From: Opitutia bacterium
Lineage (GTDB): Bacteria; Verrucomicrobiota; Verrucomicrobiia; Opitutales; Opitutaceae
DNA length: 53,092 nucleotides
NCBI GenBank assembly: GCA_947467625.1
Contig: CANIJN010000007.1
Location: forward strand, 1 to 53,092
Reading direction: 5' to 3'
The notes under the pieces are model-generated. The model did not search any database and was not told where the DNA came from. It saw only the letters and a program-made list of their open reading frames with translations. Positions within the stretch are counted from its first letter, which is position 1. Each line of letters opens with the position of its first letter. Positions 36,568 to 45,560 of this stretch are shown piece after piece. The position numbers and the translations under genes were made by a program.

Positions 36568-37284
36568 CTATGGTCCGACGTAAATCCGATAAAAACCGGG
36601 CCCAATGCGCGAACCGAATCGCAGTGTCCGAATTAAATAATTTGAAAAAAAACTATCCACTTCTTCGAGACCTGAACGGCTCGTTACAACGAGTGGTCCG
36701 ATCAGTCCCGATACATCCACCGCAGCCATAAATTCGACCGGCTGCCATGGGCCCGACACCGGCGGAAGCTCAAGAATGGCCTGCGCCAGAACCGAACGAC
36801 CACTGGCGGCTGCCACGATCTCCAAGAATCCGCCCCGGAGAGGCGGGATCGGCACGGGTTGATCCGTCCGACCTAAGCCACTCAGCGCCGACACCGATGT
36901 TTCGACCACCACGGCCTCAGCCGCGCCGGTCGGTATGGCGATTGGCGCAGGCAAGCCCAGTTTGAGCTCATTTTCCGCGAAACTGTGCCTCGGTGTGTCG
37001 TAACCCTGAAACATCCCCCCGGCCTCGCGGCGCGGGAGTTCACGCTGAGTCGCGTTCCACCGCGTCGGTAGGAACAGCGCCGTCGGGTCCAGCAAAATCG
37101 ACTCTTCGGTCACCACCTGGTCTTTGTCATTGACCAACGTCACGCTGCGCTTGACGCCGGACTTTTCAGCCGGACGACGCACTGCCGGGGGTTCGCGAAA
37201 CAACATCAACACCGCACCAGCGACGACCGCGGTCCCCCCAAACGCGATCGCCCAACGCTTCTGAGTCGCTCTTGGCGTGGCCAT
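36568..37284 (-). CDS. TonB-like energy transducer
   Basis: A 238-residue single-pass membrane protein. One hydrophobic segment near the N-terminus (WAIAFGGTAVVAGAVLMLF, residues 11-29) anchors it; the rest is periplasmic, with a Pro-rich middle and a compact C-terminal domain ending SNYLIRTLRFGSRIGPGFYR, a TonB C-terminal-like pattern. The place directly after ExbB and ExbD on the same strand (4 nt gap to ExbD) supports a TonB role, passing proton-motive force energy to outer-membrane receptors. No TonB-dependent receptor is in the window. The C-terminal match is weak, so the call rests partly on context. Confidence 0.6.
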   Translation of the reverse strand: MATPRATQKRWAIAFGGTAVVAGAVLMLFREPPAVRRPAEKSGVKRSVTLVNDKDQVVTEESILLDPTALFLPTRWNATQRELPRREAGGMFQGYDTPRHSFAENELKLGLPAPIAIPTGAAEAVVVETSVSALSGLGRTDQPVPIPPLRGGFLEIVAAASGRSVLAQAILELPPVSGPWQPVEFMAAVDVSGLIGPLVVTSRSGLEEVDSFFSNYLIRTLRFGSRIGPGFYRIYVGP

Positions 37285-37288
37285 CAGA

Positions 37289-37741
37289 TTAACGGCCGCC
37301 TACCGACGGTGTCGTGGGATCTTGCGCCCCCATTTGCACATGCACGAAACCCGCAGCGTGGGCCGCGCTGGCAATCTCCGTGAAATCGGCTGCGGGCACG
37401 CCAGCCCCGATGAGGACCAACAACGAAGCTTGCTTGGTTTTTTTCGCTTCGCGCTCCAACCACCCACGCAGTTGCTTCGTGTTGATCGCACCTTCGCCCG
37501 TAGCGAAGATGAGATCCGACCGCACCACGCTGATGCGATGGGTCGTGATTGCTGCTCCAGCCAACGCGCCCGGCATGGTCGGCAGTCGGAACGTGATCCC
37601 CAGTCCGGGCGCGAGCACAAATTTAGACCCAAACAACGAAAAAAATAACACAATCAATCCGCCGTTGATGTAGAACAGCCAATCGAAGCTCCGCGGTTCA
37701 GGACGTAATCGAGACGCGAGTTCGAGCGGACGTGTGATCAT
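37289..37741 (-). CDS. biopolymer transport protein ExbD-like
   Basis: A 150-residue protein with one N-terminal membrane segment (WLFYINGGLIVLFFSLFGS), then a periplasmic ExbD/TolR-like domain with GEGAINTKQLRGWLERE and LLVLIGAGVPAADFTEI. In ExbD the membrane helix carries an essential Asp; none is seen here, where the position holds Asn/Gly instead, a departure worth checking. The gene starts inside the ExbB stop (TCAT, a 4-nt overlap), so it is coupled to it. Confidence 0.72.
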   Translation of the reverse strand: MITRPLELASRLRPEPRSFDWLFYINGGLIVLFFSLFGSKFVLAPGLGITFRLPTMPGALAGAAITTHRISVVRSDLIFATGEGAINTKQLRGWLEREAKKTKQASLLVLIGAGVPAADFTEIASAAHAAGFVHVQMGAQDPTTPSVGGR

Positions 37742-38403
37742 TGGCCCACCCCCGGCGTGCCCACTTCACCGGACTTCACCACGCGATACTCGGTTAGCAG
37801 GAATTTCATGATCTCGTTGCCTGACCACTCGACATCTCGCACGACGGCGCGGACTCGGCCGCTCAAAAAATGGTGGGCCAAATGCGCCGGAATCGCGAGC
37901 ATCAGACTGCCCGCTGCCGCGAGCAGCGCCTGCCACATCCCCGCTGAAAGCGCCCCGGCGGTCGCATAGTTCCCACCTTGCTCGAACGCCAAAAACGTCG
38001 TGACCATCCCGAGCATGGTGCCCAACAGACCCACCAACGGCGCAACCTGCGCAATCGCGGCAATCGAGCCTAACCTGCGCTCCAAGGCCGGAAGTTCAAT
38101 CACCGCCGCCTCTTGCACGTGAAAACGCATGGATTCAGCGCTGTCATCCGAGTGTAGCAACGCCGCCTTCACGACCGCAGCGACCGGCCCCGGCGTCTCT
38201 TCGCATACCGTGAGGGCCTCGACGAGACGGCGCTTCGCGAGGATATTCTTGATACCATCGATGAACGCCTTCGCCTTGATCTGCCCTCGGTGGAGATAAA
38301 GCGTTCGCTCGATGCCGAGCAGGAGCGCGAACCCGCCGAGCATCAGCAGCACCCACATCATCGGACCACCCTTGGCAAACAGACTTGGATCAAGAACAGA
38401 CAT
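37738..38403 (-). CDS. exbB: MotA/TolQ/ExbB proton channel family protein
   Basis: A 221-residue inner-membrane protein, the proton-channel partner of ExbD. Three membrane segments are seen (MMWVLLMLGGFALLLGIE; APLVGLLGTMLGMVTTFLAF; MWQALLAAAGSLMLAIPAHL), the last two with the conserved GLLGT-x-x-GM pattern. It energises TonB. It lies 59 nt downstream of the TPR gene and overlaps exbD by 4 nt. Confidence 0.88.
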   Translation of the reverse strand: MSVLDPSLFAKGGPMMWVLLMLGGFALLLGIERTLYLHRGQIKAKAFIDGIKNILAKRRLVEALTVCEETPGPVAAVVKAALLHSDDSAESMRFHVQEAAVIELPALERRLGSIAAIAQVAPLVGLLGTMLGMVTTFLAFEQGGNYATAGALSAGMWQALLAAAGSLMLAIPAHLAHHFLSGRVRAVVRDVEWSGNEIMKFLLTEYRVVKSGEVGTPGVGQ

Positions 38404-38462
38404 CGTAAAGTGAAGTTAGAGGGGGTTCATCGCTTAGGGTAAATCCGAAATCCTGCGGACGC

Positions 38463-41153
38463 TCACGGCTTGGCTTCCGGCACCCCGAACCGCGCCAGCT
38501 TCGACTTGGCCAGCGTCTCACCCCAGCCTAATTTTGATTTCAACAGCAACAGCCATGCTTCCTTGGCTTCCTCGAGCCGCTCTTGCTGCTCAAAGACCTC
38601 GCCTAAACGATAGAGTGTCCGCGCCATCCAGTAACGCCCTTTTGCCTGAAGCTCAGTCGCGCGTTTTCCATCCACGAGAAATGTATCCACAACGTCCTGC
38701 CACCAGACTTCCAGTGCCTTGGCCCGGTTCTCCCGGCGAACCCAAAGTTCTCCGAGATTGTAACCCGCCTCCACCCGCACATCCACAGGCGCGTCCACGC
38801 GATCGCGCAGGTGCTCGAACAACGTCCGCGCGCTATTAAAATGCGACGCATCACCCGACGACTGGGCATTGTGGCAGGCCGCCAACGCCAACTGCGCCAA
38901 AATTAAATTTTCCTGCGACGCGGGCTTGTTCAGCAAGTCTTCGTAGGCACGCTGCGCCGCCGGCAGATCGTTCAGGTTGCGCAACAAATCTCCCTGCTTC
39001 AGCCGCGCCGAGAAGACCAAGTCGCTCTGCGGATATTTTCTCACGAGATCTTCGATGAGTCGATTCGCCTCCTTGTAATTGGCGTCCTGGCCGCGGCGCT
39101 CCGCTTGCAACGCCGCTTGGTAAAGCGCGTAGGGCGCGAGTTCATTCTGAGGAAAATCATCCGCCAGCCGCGTCAGTAGCTTTTGGGCGTCGACGGTTTT
39201 TTCCTGCGCGGCCAAATGCCCAGCCTCGATCAAGTAGGACTGCACGGCCGCGTCCGACTTTTCAAACCGGGGATCTTCCCGCAGCTTCTTAAGCGTCTCC
39301 AGCGCCGCCGCCTCGCGGCCGAGAGCGAAGTTTGCCTCGGCCTTGGCCAAGGTGCCCGTGCTGGCAATTTCGTTGCGAAGTTTTTCGTCCAGCCCGGCGA
39401 GCAGTCCAGTCAGGTCGTCCGCCAGCTTCAGCGTACGCTCTGGTTCGCCGGCGTCCAACGCCAGCCGGGCCTGCAACCACGCCATCCGCGCGCGCAACTC
39501 CGCCGGCAATCCCGACCCCGTCTGCGCCGCGCCATCATCACGTTTTTCATCGAGCAATGCGTTCACTCGCGCATACGCCCGCTTGACGCCCGCCGCTCCC
39601 TGCACTTGCAACGCGCGGGCGAGGTTCCATTCCGCGCGCCAGCGGTTCTCCAAGTCAAATGCCGGATCACGTCCCAATTCGTCGAGCAACGGCTGCGCCG
39701 CATCCGTGGAGCCCGCCTTGATCTCCGATAATACCCGCTGAAACATCAAATCTCCGGCGCGCACGCCTTCCGGCCGCTCGCGCAACGCTGCTGCATAGGC
39801 GTCCGCCGCGTTTCGAAAATCACCGGCGTCACCCGCACTCCCCGCGCGAAACCAAGCCTCCGCCTCGAGCAATACCAACTCAGCGCGCGCCTGCGCTGCC
39901 CCCACCGCGCCGCCCGCCTGCGTCCCAGGCGCAAGTTCCAACCCCGCCTTCCGCGCGTTATCCGCCGCCGCGCGATAGCGCCGCTGTTCCCACGCCGACG
40001 CCGTCAACACCCCCAACGCGTGTACCCGAAACGGCGAACCCGGATACTCGTCCAAAAGCCGGCGGCCATCACGCTCTGCCGGTGCATAGTCCTTTTCTGC
40101 GAGGGCCACTTGCGCCCGAAACAACAACAAACTCTCCAGCACCGGATGTTTCGTCGGCGCATCAATCAGCCGGTTGAGTTCCGCCCGAAACACCCCTCGC
40201 TCCACCTGATCCTGCGAGGACCGCGCGAGCAATTGCAGCGCCACCCGCTGCCGCTCCGGGTCGCTCCCAGTTCCGATCAACTGGTTTAGCGCCAACCGCC
40301 CCACCCCGCCCGGTCCCTTGTCCCCAATGAGCCCCAGCACCAGACGGAACCGATCCGCTTGCGCACGCTCTTGCGGCAGGAGCGTCAGCATCACCTGCTG
40401 CAAAAAGCTCGTTGCCTCCGCCGTCCGGCCCGCCTGATGGAGATAGACCGCGAGGGTCTCGGCAAATCCGTAACCGACCGCTCTCCCTTTGTTGTTTTCG
40501 TAATTCTGCCGCGCCACTCGCTGCGCCGCCTCACTCGGATTGCCGACCCCGAGGCGCACCTGCTCGGCCGCCAGTTTAAACCGCGCCCGCGCCATTTCAT
40601 TCGTCGCGGCCTGTTCCGCCCGGACGTAGTAATCATTCGCTTTTGTCATGTCTTGGACGGGCGCCAAATCGAACAAGGCCCCCTGCAAGAACGACGCCCA
40701 CGCCCGGTCCGACGGCGACAATTCCTCCAGCTTCGTCGCCGCCAACTCCGCCCGCGCGACGTCCATTTTTCTCAACTGCATCGCCGCGAGCCCCGCGCGC
40801 AAATGCCACGCGGCCCCGCGCAAGCCCCCTCCTCCCCACAACACTTTTTCCGCTTCCGCCGGCTGTCCGTCATCGAGCAACACCGTGGCCAAAGCCAGGT
40901 TCAGCGCCGGGCGATCGGCTCCCGGCAACTCCAGCAACTGCCGGTAAATCCCGGCCGCCACCGAGGGGAAACCCAGCTCTTGCGCACGTTGCGCGGTGGC
41001 CAGCGTCACAGCGCTGGTCGCCGGCGAGACCGGAGTTCCCGCCGCCGAACCCGTCAGCGGTGCCCGTGCAGTGAGCGCGTCTTGCGCGCGCACCGCCACC
41101 AACAGCCCGAGGCAAGACGACACGAATAGAAGGATAAATTTCCTGAGTCTCAT
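38463..41153 (-). CDS. large exported tetratricopeptide-repeat protein
   Basis: An 896-residue protein with an N-terminal signal peptide (MRLRKFILLFVSSCLGLLVA, starting at 41153). The rest is a long array of degenerate TPR units, seen as repeated A-x-x-x-Y/A-x-x-A helix pairs and as patterns such as LARALQVQGAAGVKRAYARV and AQRAYEDLLNK. It is probably periplasmic or outer-membrane-facing and serves as a scaffold. Its place at the head of the exbB-exbD-tonB operon is common in Bacteroidetes and Verrucomicrobia and suggests that it helps the TonB complex or outer-membrane uptake. An upstream start at 41267 would add 38 residues without a signal and is rejected. Confidence 0.75.
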   Translation of the reverse strand: MRLRKFILLFVSSCLGLLVAVRAQDALTARAPLTGSAAGTPVSPATSAVTLATAQRAQELGFPSVAAGIYRQLLELPGADRPALNLALATVLLDDGQPAEAEKVLWGGGGLRGAAWHLRAGLAAMQLRKMDVARAELAATKLEELSPSDRAWASFLQGALFDLAPVQDMTKANDYYVRAEQAATNEMARARFKLAAEQVRLGVGNPSEAAQRVARQNYENNKGRAVGYGFAETLAVYLHQAGRTAEATSFLQQVMLTLLPQERAQADRFRLVLGLIGDKGPGGVGRLALNQLIGTGSDPERQRVALQLLARSSQDQVERGVFRAELNRLIDAPTKHPVLESLLLFRAQVALAEKDYAPAERDGRRLLDEYPGSPFRVHALGVLTASAWEQRRYRAAADNARKAGLELAPGTQAGGAVGAAQARAELVLLEAEAWFRAGSAGDAGDFRNAADAYAAALRERPEGVRAGDLMFQRVLSEIKAGSTDAAQPLLDELGRDPAFDLENRWRAEWNLARALQVQGAAGVKRAYARVNALLDEKRDDGAAQTGSGLPAELRARMAWLQARLALDAGEPERTLKLADDLTGLLAGLDEKLRNEIASTGTLAKAEANFALGREAAALETLKKLREDPRFEKSDAAVQSYLIEAGHLAAQEKTVDAQKLLTRLADDFPQNELAPYALYQAALQAERRGQDANYKEANRLIEDLVRKYPQSDLVFSARLKQGDLLRNLNDLPAAQRAYEDLLNKPASQENLILAQLALAACHNAQSSGDASHFNSARTLFEHLRDRVDAPVDVRVEAGYNLGELWVRRENRAKALEVWWQDVVDTFLVDGKRATELQAKGRYWMARTLYRLGEVFEQQERLEEAKEAWLLLLKSKLGWGETLAKSKLARFGVPEAKP

Positions 41154-41284
41154 GGATGGGCGCTGGTTCGCAGCCACGTTGGGTCGCACCGTGGAAACAA
41201 TCAACCGCCTTGTAACGAGTTCCGTCTCGCCCCTAAACGTTCCCCGCGCACAGTCCCCCGGTTTCAATCAATCCAATCGCTCCC

Positions 41285-41884
41285 ATGACCACCGCACTCA
41301 TTGCCCTCGGCGTCCTGCTTGCCATCGTTCTCGTGCTCGGCCTCTGGGTCGCCGGCATCTACAACAAACTCGTCGAACTCCGTAACCGTTTCAAAAACGC
41401 GTTCGCCCAAATCGACGTCCAACTGAAGCGTCGCTACGATCTCATCCCCAATCTCGTCGAGGTCGCCAAGGGCTACATGAAGCACGAGAGCAGCACACTC
41501 GAGGCCGTTATCAAAGCCCGCAATATCGCCCTCGCCGCGTCGCAGGGGGCCGCCGCCAATCCCGCGGACGCCAACGCCATGAAGGGCCTCATGTCCGCCG
41601 AGGCCGGGCTCGGCGGCGCTCTCAGCCGCCTCATGGTCGTCTCCGAACAGTATCCAGATCTCAAGGCCAACGCCAACATGCTCCAGCTCACCGAGGAGCT
41701 GACCTCGACGGAGAACAAAGTCTCCTTCGCCCGCCAAGCCTACAACGACAGCGTCCAGTTCTATAATACCGCTCGCGAAATTTTCCCGAACGTGATTTTC
41801 GCCGGCATGTTCGGCTTCCTCCCCGCCGAGCTCTTCAAGATCGACGACCCCTCCGAGCGCAACGCGCCGAAGGTGCAGTTTTAA
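41285..41884 (+). CDS. lemA: LemA family protein
   Basis: A 199-residue protein with one N-terminal membrane helix (ALIALGVLLAIVLVLGLWVAG) and then a four-helix bundle. Conserved segments are LVELRNRFKNAFAQIDVQLK and RYDLIPNLVEVAKGYMKHE, as in LemA proteins. The exact function is not settled; LemA proteins are often encoded beside a membrane M48 protease of the HtpX type, as here. It is divergent from the TPR operon. Confidence 0.92.
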   Translation: MTTALIALGVLLAIVLVLGLWVAGIYNKLVELRNRFKNAFAQIDVQLKRRYDLIPNLVEVAKGYMKHESSTLEAVIKARNIALAASQGAAANPADANAMKGLMSAEAGLGGALSRLMVVSEQYPDLKANANMLQLTEELTSTENKVSFARQAYNDSVQFYNTAREIFPNVIFAGMFGFLPAELFKIDDPSERNAPKVQF

Positions 41885-42218
41885 CCGAACAAAAATCCTC
41901 GAGGTCGGGCGCCGTGAAGCGTCTCTGCCCCGCGTTTAAACGCATGCTCGATGATAGGAAGCGCGAACGCTGCGGTTATCGTGATAGCGTGATTCCCAAC
42001 AGCCTTCAGTTCAGCCCGGCTGAGAAATCCAAACTCGATGCCGACTGAAGATTCCGGGACGATGAACACGCAAAGAAAAAAAACGCTCCGCTCGTTGGAC
42101 GGCCGGACGCCGATAGCGCCTCCTTACTCTCAGCTCCTCGTCTCCCGCTGCGGACACTCCCCCGCCTTAAGGTCTTCTTGCCTGCGCTTCGCGCCCGGAA
42201 TGTGACCCACTTCACCTG
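41885..42218. other. intergenic region without recognised gene
   Basis: About 334 nt between lemA and the M48 protease gene. No terminator or gene stands out. A 34-codon forward frame ending in a stop at about 42047 (MLDDRKRERCGYRDSVI at the start) reads like protein but is too short to support. Confidence 0.3.
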
Positions 42219-44210
42219 ATGGATTTCTTCGAAGCCCAAGCCCGCGCCAAAAAGAGCACTTCGCGTCTCGTCGCGCTCTTCGCACTCGCCGTCCTCGGGA
42301 CCGTGCTGGGCGGCTATGGCGCGGCCGTCTTCGCCCTTCGCCAGACTCACGACGACAACCCGCGCCGCTCGAGCCGCAGCGCTCAACGCTCGACCCTCAA
42401 CGCTCCACTCCCCAGCTGGTGGCAGCCCCAGCTCTTCCTCGGCGTCTCCTCCCTCACCCTCGCCGTCGTGGGCCTCGCCTCGCTCTATAAATGGAGCGAG
42501 TTCTCCGCCGGCGGCTCTGCCGTGGCTGAAAGCGTCGGCGGTCGCCGCGTCGATCCCCACACCACCGACACCATCGAACGCCGCCTCCTCAACGTCGTCG
42601 AAGAAATGGCCATCGCGTCTGGCGTCCCCGTGCCCGCCGTCTACATCATGGACGAGGAGCCCGCCATCAACGCATTCGCCGCCGGCCTCAACACCAGCGA
42701 CGCCGTCGTCGCCGTCACTCGCGGCACCCTCGAAAAACTCTCACGCGAAGAACTCCAGGGCGTCGTAGGCCACGAGTTCAGCCACATCCTCAATGGCGAC
42801 ATGCGCCTCAACATGCGCCTCACCGCGCTGGTATTCGGCATTCTGTTCCTCGGTCTCGCCGGCCGCGGCATCCTGTGGACCCTCCGCTTCCAAAGCCTCG
42901 GCGGCTCCCGCGACCGCGAGGGCAAGAATTCCGGCGGCATGCTCATCGCGATCGGGTTCGTCGGTCTCGCCCTCCTCATCCTCGGCTACGTGGGCTACTT
43001 CTTCGGCCGCCTCATTCAGGCCGCCGTGTCACGACAACGCGAATACCTCGCCGACGCCTCCGCCGTCCAATTCACGCGCAACCCCGGTGGCCTCAGCGGC
43101 GCATTGAAAAAAATCGGCGGCTTCACTCTTGGTTCCTCCATCCAGTCCAACCAGAGCGGTGCCATCGGCCACTTCTTTTTCGCCCAAGGCTTCCGCTCCC
43201 ACTTCGGCGGCCTCTGGGCCACCCACCCTCCCCTCGACGAACGCATCCGCGCCATCGATCCCCAATTCGACGGCCAGATGTCTGCCCCACCCGAAGTCGT
43301 CGACTTCGCCCGCGATTCTTTCGTCACCGCCGGCCTCGCCCCCGCGCAACCCTCGCGCACCTCCCACCTCGCCCACCCGCCCGCTACACCCGCCGCCGCC
43401 GCCATCGCCGCCGTCGGCACCCTCACATCCGACCAAATCTCCAACGCCCAACTCCTGCTCGACTCCACTCCGGCCCGCCTCCGCGCCGCCACCCAAACCC
43501 CCGCAGAAGCCCAAGTACTCCTCTACGGACTCCTCCTCGATGAGGATCCCGCGACGCGCGCCCGCCAACGCAGCCTCGTGGCGAGCCGCTCCGGGGGCGA
43601 CGCCCTGCGCACCCTCGACGAGCTCACACCGTCCTTGGCCGCGCTCGGCCTCGCGCACAAACTCCCACTCCTGCAGCTCGCGCTCCCCGCCCTTCGCCAG
43701 CTCCCGCCCACCGCCCTGGACCCATTCCTCGCTACCCTCGACGAACTCATCCACGTCGACGGCCGCGTGACCGCCTTTGAGTTCGCGTTGCAAAAACTTC
43801 TCATCCGCACGCTCGCCCTCGGCCGCACGCCCGGCGATGCCGTCGTGGAGATCTATTCCTTCAACGCCGTCGTCGACGAAATTTCCATCGTGCTTTCCGC
43901 GATGGCTCACACCTCCGACAACCATGCCGTTGCCGCCGCCGAGGCCTTCGCCAGCGGTGCCGCCCACATCACACTCATCGCCCACCAGCTCACGCTGCGT
44001 GACCCCATCGACTGCGACGTGGGCCCGCTCGACCCTGCCCTCGACACACTCGCCACCGCGAGCCTCGCCATCCGCCAACGTACGATTTTCGCCTGCGCTC
44101 ACATCGCCGGGGCCGATGGCCAAATCCTCATCGCCGAAGCCGAACTCCTCCGCGCCATCGCCGCGTCCCTCGACGTGCCGATGCCCCCTCTTATCATCGC
44201 CCCGAGGTAA
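42219..44210 (+). CDS. HtpX-like M48 membrane metalloprotease
   Basis: A 663-residue membrane protease. Two hydrophobic segments come early (residues about 20-45 and 65-90). The zinc site is H185-E-F-S-H189 (VVGHEFSHILNGDM), with the third ligand Glu275 in QREYLADASAVQF. Two more membrane segments lie between. Usual HtpX proteins have about 280-300 residues; here about 330 residues follow the protease domain, an Ala/Pro-rich linker and then helical segments (for example TALDPFLATLDELIHVDGRV and IAGADGQILIAEAELLRAI) that look like a TerB-type domain. HtpX cleaves damaged membrane proteins. The pairing with lemA is typical. Confidence 0.87.
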   Translation: MDFFEAQARAKKSTSRLVALFALAVLGTVLGGYGAAVFALRQTHDDNPRRSSRSAQRSTLNAPLPSWWQPQLFLGVSSLTLAVVGLASLYKWSEFSAGGSAVAESVGGRRVDPHTTDTIERRLLNVVEEMAIASGVPVPAVYIMDEEPAINAFAAGLNTSDAVVAVTRGTLEKLSREELQGVVGHEFSHILNGDMRLNMRLTALVFGILFLGLAGRGILWTLRFQSLGGSRDREGKNSGGMLIAIGFVGLALLILGYVGYFFGRLIQAAVSRQREYLADASAVQFTRNPGGLSGALKKIGGFTLGSSIQSNQSGAIGHFFFAQGFRSHFGGLWATHPPLDERIRAIDPQFDGQMSAPPEVVDFARDSFVTAGLAPAQPSRTSHLAHPPATPAAAAIAAVGTLTSDQISNAQLLLDSTPARLRAATQTPAEAQVLLYGLLLDEDPATRARQRSLVASRSGGDALRTLDELTPSLAALGLAHKLPLLQLALPALRQLPPTALDPFLATLDELIHVDGRVTAFEFALQKLLIRTLALGRTPGDAVVEIYSFNAVVDEISIVLSAMAHTSDNHAVAAAEAFASGAAHITLIAHQLTLRDPIDCDVGPLDPALDTLATASLAIRQRTIFACAHIAGADGQILIAEAELLRAIAASLDVPMPPLIIAPR

Positions 44211-44798
44211 TTCCGCGGCCTGCTTTACACGTCCTCTAGCTGACCGCTTAAAGCCGAGCGCGAGCACGACGGCCTCGCCGTAAACGCGCCCAACGTTTTC
44301 ACTCGACGGCACCTCCATAGTCCCCGCCAGAAGGTCTGGGCCCATTCTTCGTCACGCCCGAGTGGACCTACCAATCAAAAGACTCCGGCGAAGACCACCA
44401 TGCCTCCCTCGGCTACGCCCTCAGCCAAGACGGCTGCAGCGGCGCCCCTTTCGGCGTCGGCTGGCGTTCACCCAAACGCCGCTGGGAAGTCACCGTGCAA
44501 GCGACAATCTCTGCGACGAGCAATCCCTGATCGACGCCGGCAACACCCGAGGCTCCTGCGACATCCCCGACGTTTCGGCGTGCAAGCGACCGTGCGTGCG
44601 TAATCTCGGCAGCGATTTTTCCGCACGTCATTAAAATCAGAATACGAAACCACTTCGAACCGGTCATTCCTTTTCACCGTTGCCGTTGCCCGGTTAAACG
44701 CACCGTCGACCGCGTCGTGACGTCCAAGTCCGACCAGCGCCCGCGAGCGAACGACCGACATCGCCGGCCGAAAGCCCATCAGCCTGCCATCAGCAACC
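44211..44798. other. 588-nt region between convergent genes
   Basis: This gap separates the M48 protease gene from the convergent SDR gene. It contains the possible remnant at 44336-44530 and otherwise nothing that I can support. No clear terminator. Confidence 0.4.
44336..44530 (+). pseudogene. possible coding remnant
   Basis: A 65-codon open frame ends in a stop and reads as a natural C-terminus (WTYQSKDSGEDHHASLG, APFGVGWRSPKRRWEVTVQ). It has no good start codon or ribosome binding site and is flanked by stretches with no coding look. It may be the tail of a deleted gene. The family is not known. Confidence 0.25.
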
Positions 44799-45521
44799 CT
44801 AGAGATCACCCAGCTGCGGTCGCAGCACGATCTCTTCGACGACGGTATTTCGAGTCAGCCGATAAACATCCAAAAACGCCCGCGCCACATCCGCCGCCGG
44901 CATGATTCGCGCGGGCTTCACGCCGCTCGCGCTCCACGACGGCGACCACGTCGCGCCCGGGTGCACGCAACACACGCGCACCCCCTTGTCTTGGGTCTCC
45001 ACACGCAAAACTTTCGCCAGTCCAGTCACCCCAAACTTCGCCGCGCAATACGCCGCGCTGAGCGGATACGCCTCGAGCCCCGCGATCGAGCTCATGAAAA
45101 ACACGTCGCCGCTCTTTCGTTTCACCATCGCGGGCACGAACGCCCGCGTCACCAAAAACGCGCTCCGCAGATTCACCGCCACCATCCGGTCGAAATCAGC
45201 CACGCTGCTCTCCAGAAACGGCGCCATCGCAAAAGCCCCCGCATTATTGATCAACACGTCCACCGTCCCGAACCGCTTCGTCACCGCCGCGCTCAGCGTC
45301 GCGACCGCCGCTTCGTCGCTCACATCGCAACCGAAAACCGCCACTGCCGACGCCCCGCCGCTCGCCACTTTCCCGCACGCCCGCGCCACCGCCTGCAGCT
45401 TCGTTTCATTCCGCGCCACCAGCGCGAGCCGCACGCCACGCACTTCCTTCGCAAACACCTTGGCGATCGCCTCGCCAATTCCTTGCGACGCGCCGGTAAT
45501 CAGAACGACAGGTGTTTTCAT
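44799..45521 (-). CDS. short-chain dehydrogenase, sepiapterin reductase-like
   Basis: A 240-residue NAD(P)H-dependent reductase of the classical SDR family. The cofactor loop is TGASQGIG (residues 10-16), the NNAG motif is at 92-95, and the catalytic residues are Ser145, Tyr158 and Lys162. The C-terminal part (VRVCCVHPGATWSPSW and then VVEEIVLRPQLGDL) closely resembles what I recall of the Chlorobium tepidum sepiapterin reductase, which ends VVEEI-x-LRP-x-x-GD. It lies 39 nt after folE2 in one orientation with the pyruvoyl-tetrahydropterin synthase type gene, which fits a role in making tetrahydrobiopterin or a related pterin. A general 3-ketoacyl reductase remains possible. Confidence 0.78.
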   Translation of the reverse strand: MKTPVVLITGASQGIGEAIAKVFAKEVRGVRLALVARNETKLQAVARACGKVASGGASAVAVFGCDVSDEAAVATLSAAVTKRFGTVDVLINNAGAFAMAPFLESSVADFDRMVAVNLRSAFLVTRAFVPAMVKRKSGDVFFMSSIAGLEAYPLSAAYCAAKFGVTGLAKVLRVETQDKGVRVCCVHPGATWSPSWSASGVKPARIMPAADVARAFLDVYRLTRNTVVEEIVLRPQLGDL

Positions 45522-45560
45522 AAAGTTCTTCCGTGTGTCCGTGTGCCTGCTGCCGCGCCT

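Noticed and set aside
41881-42069. A 62-codon minus-strand frame after lemA
   Set aside because: No ribosome binding site and no recognised features; it overlaps the lemA end.
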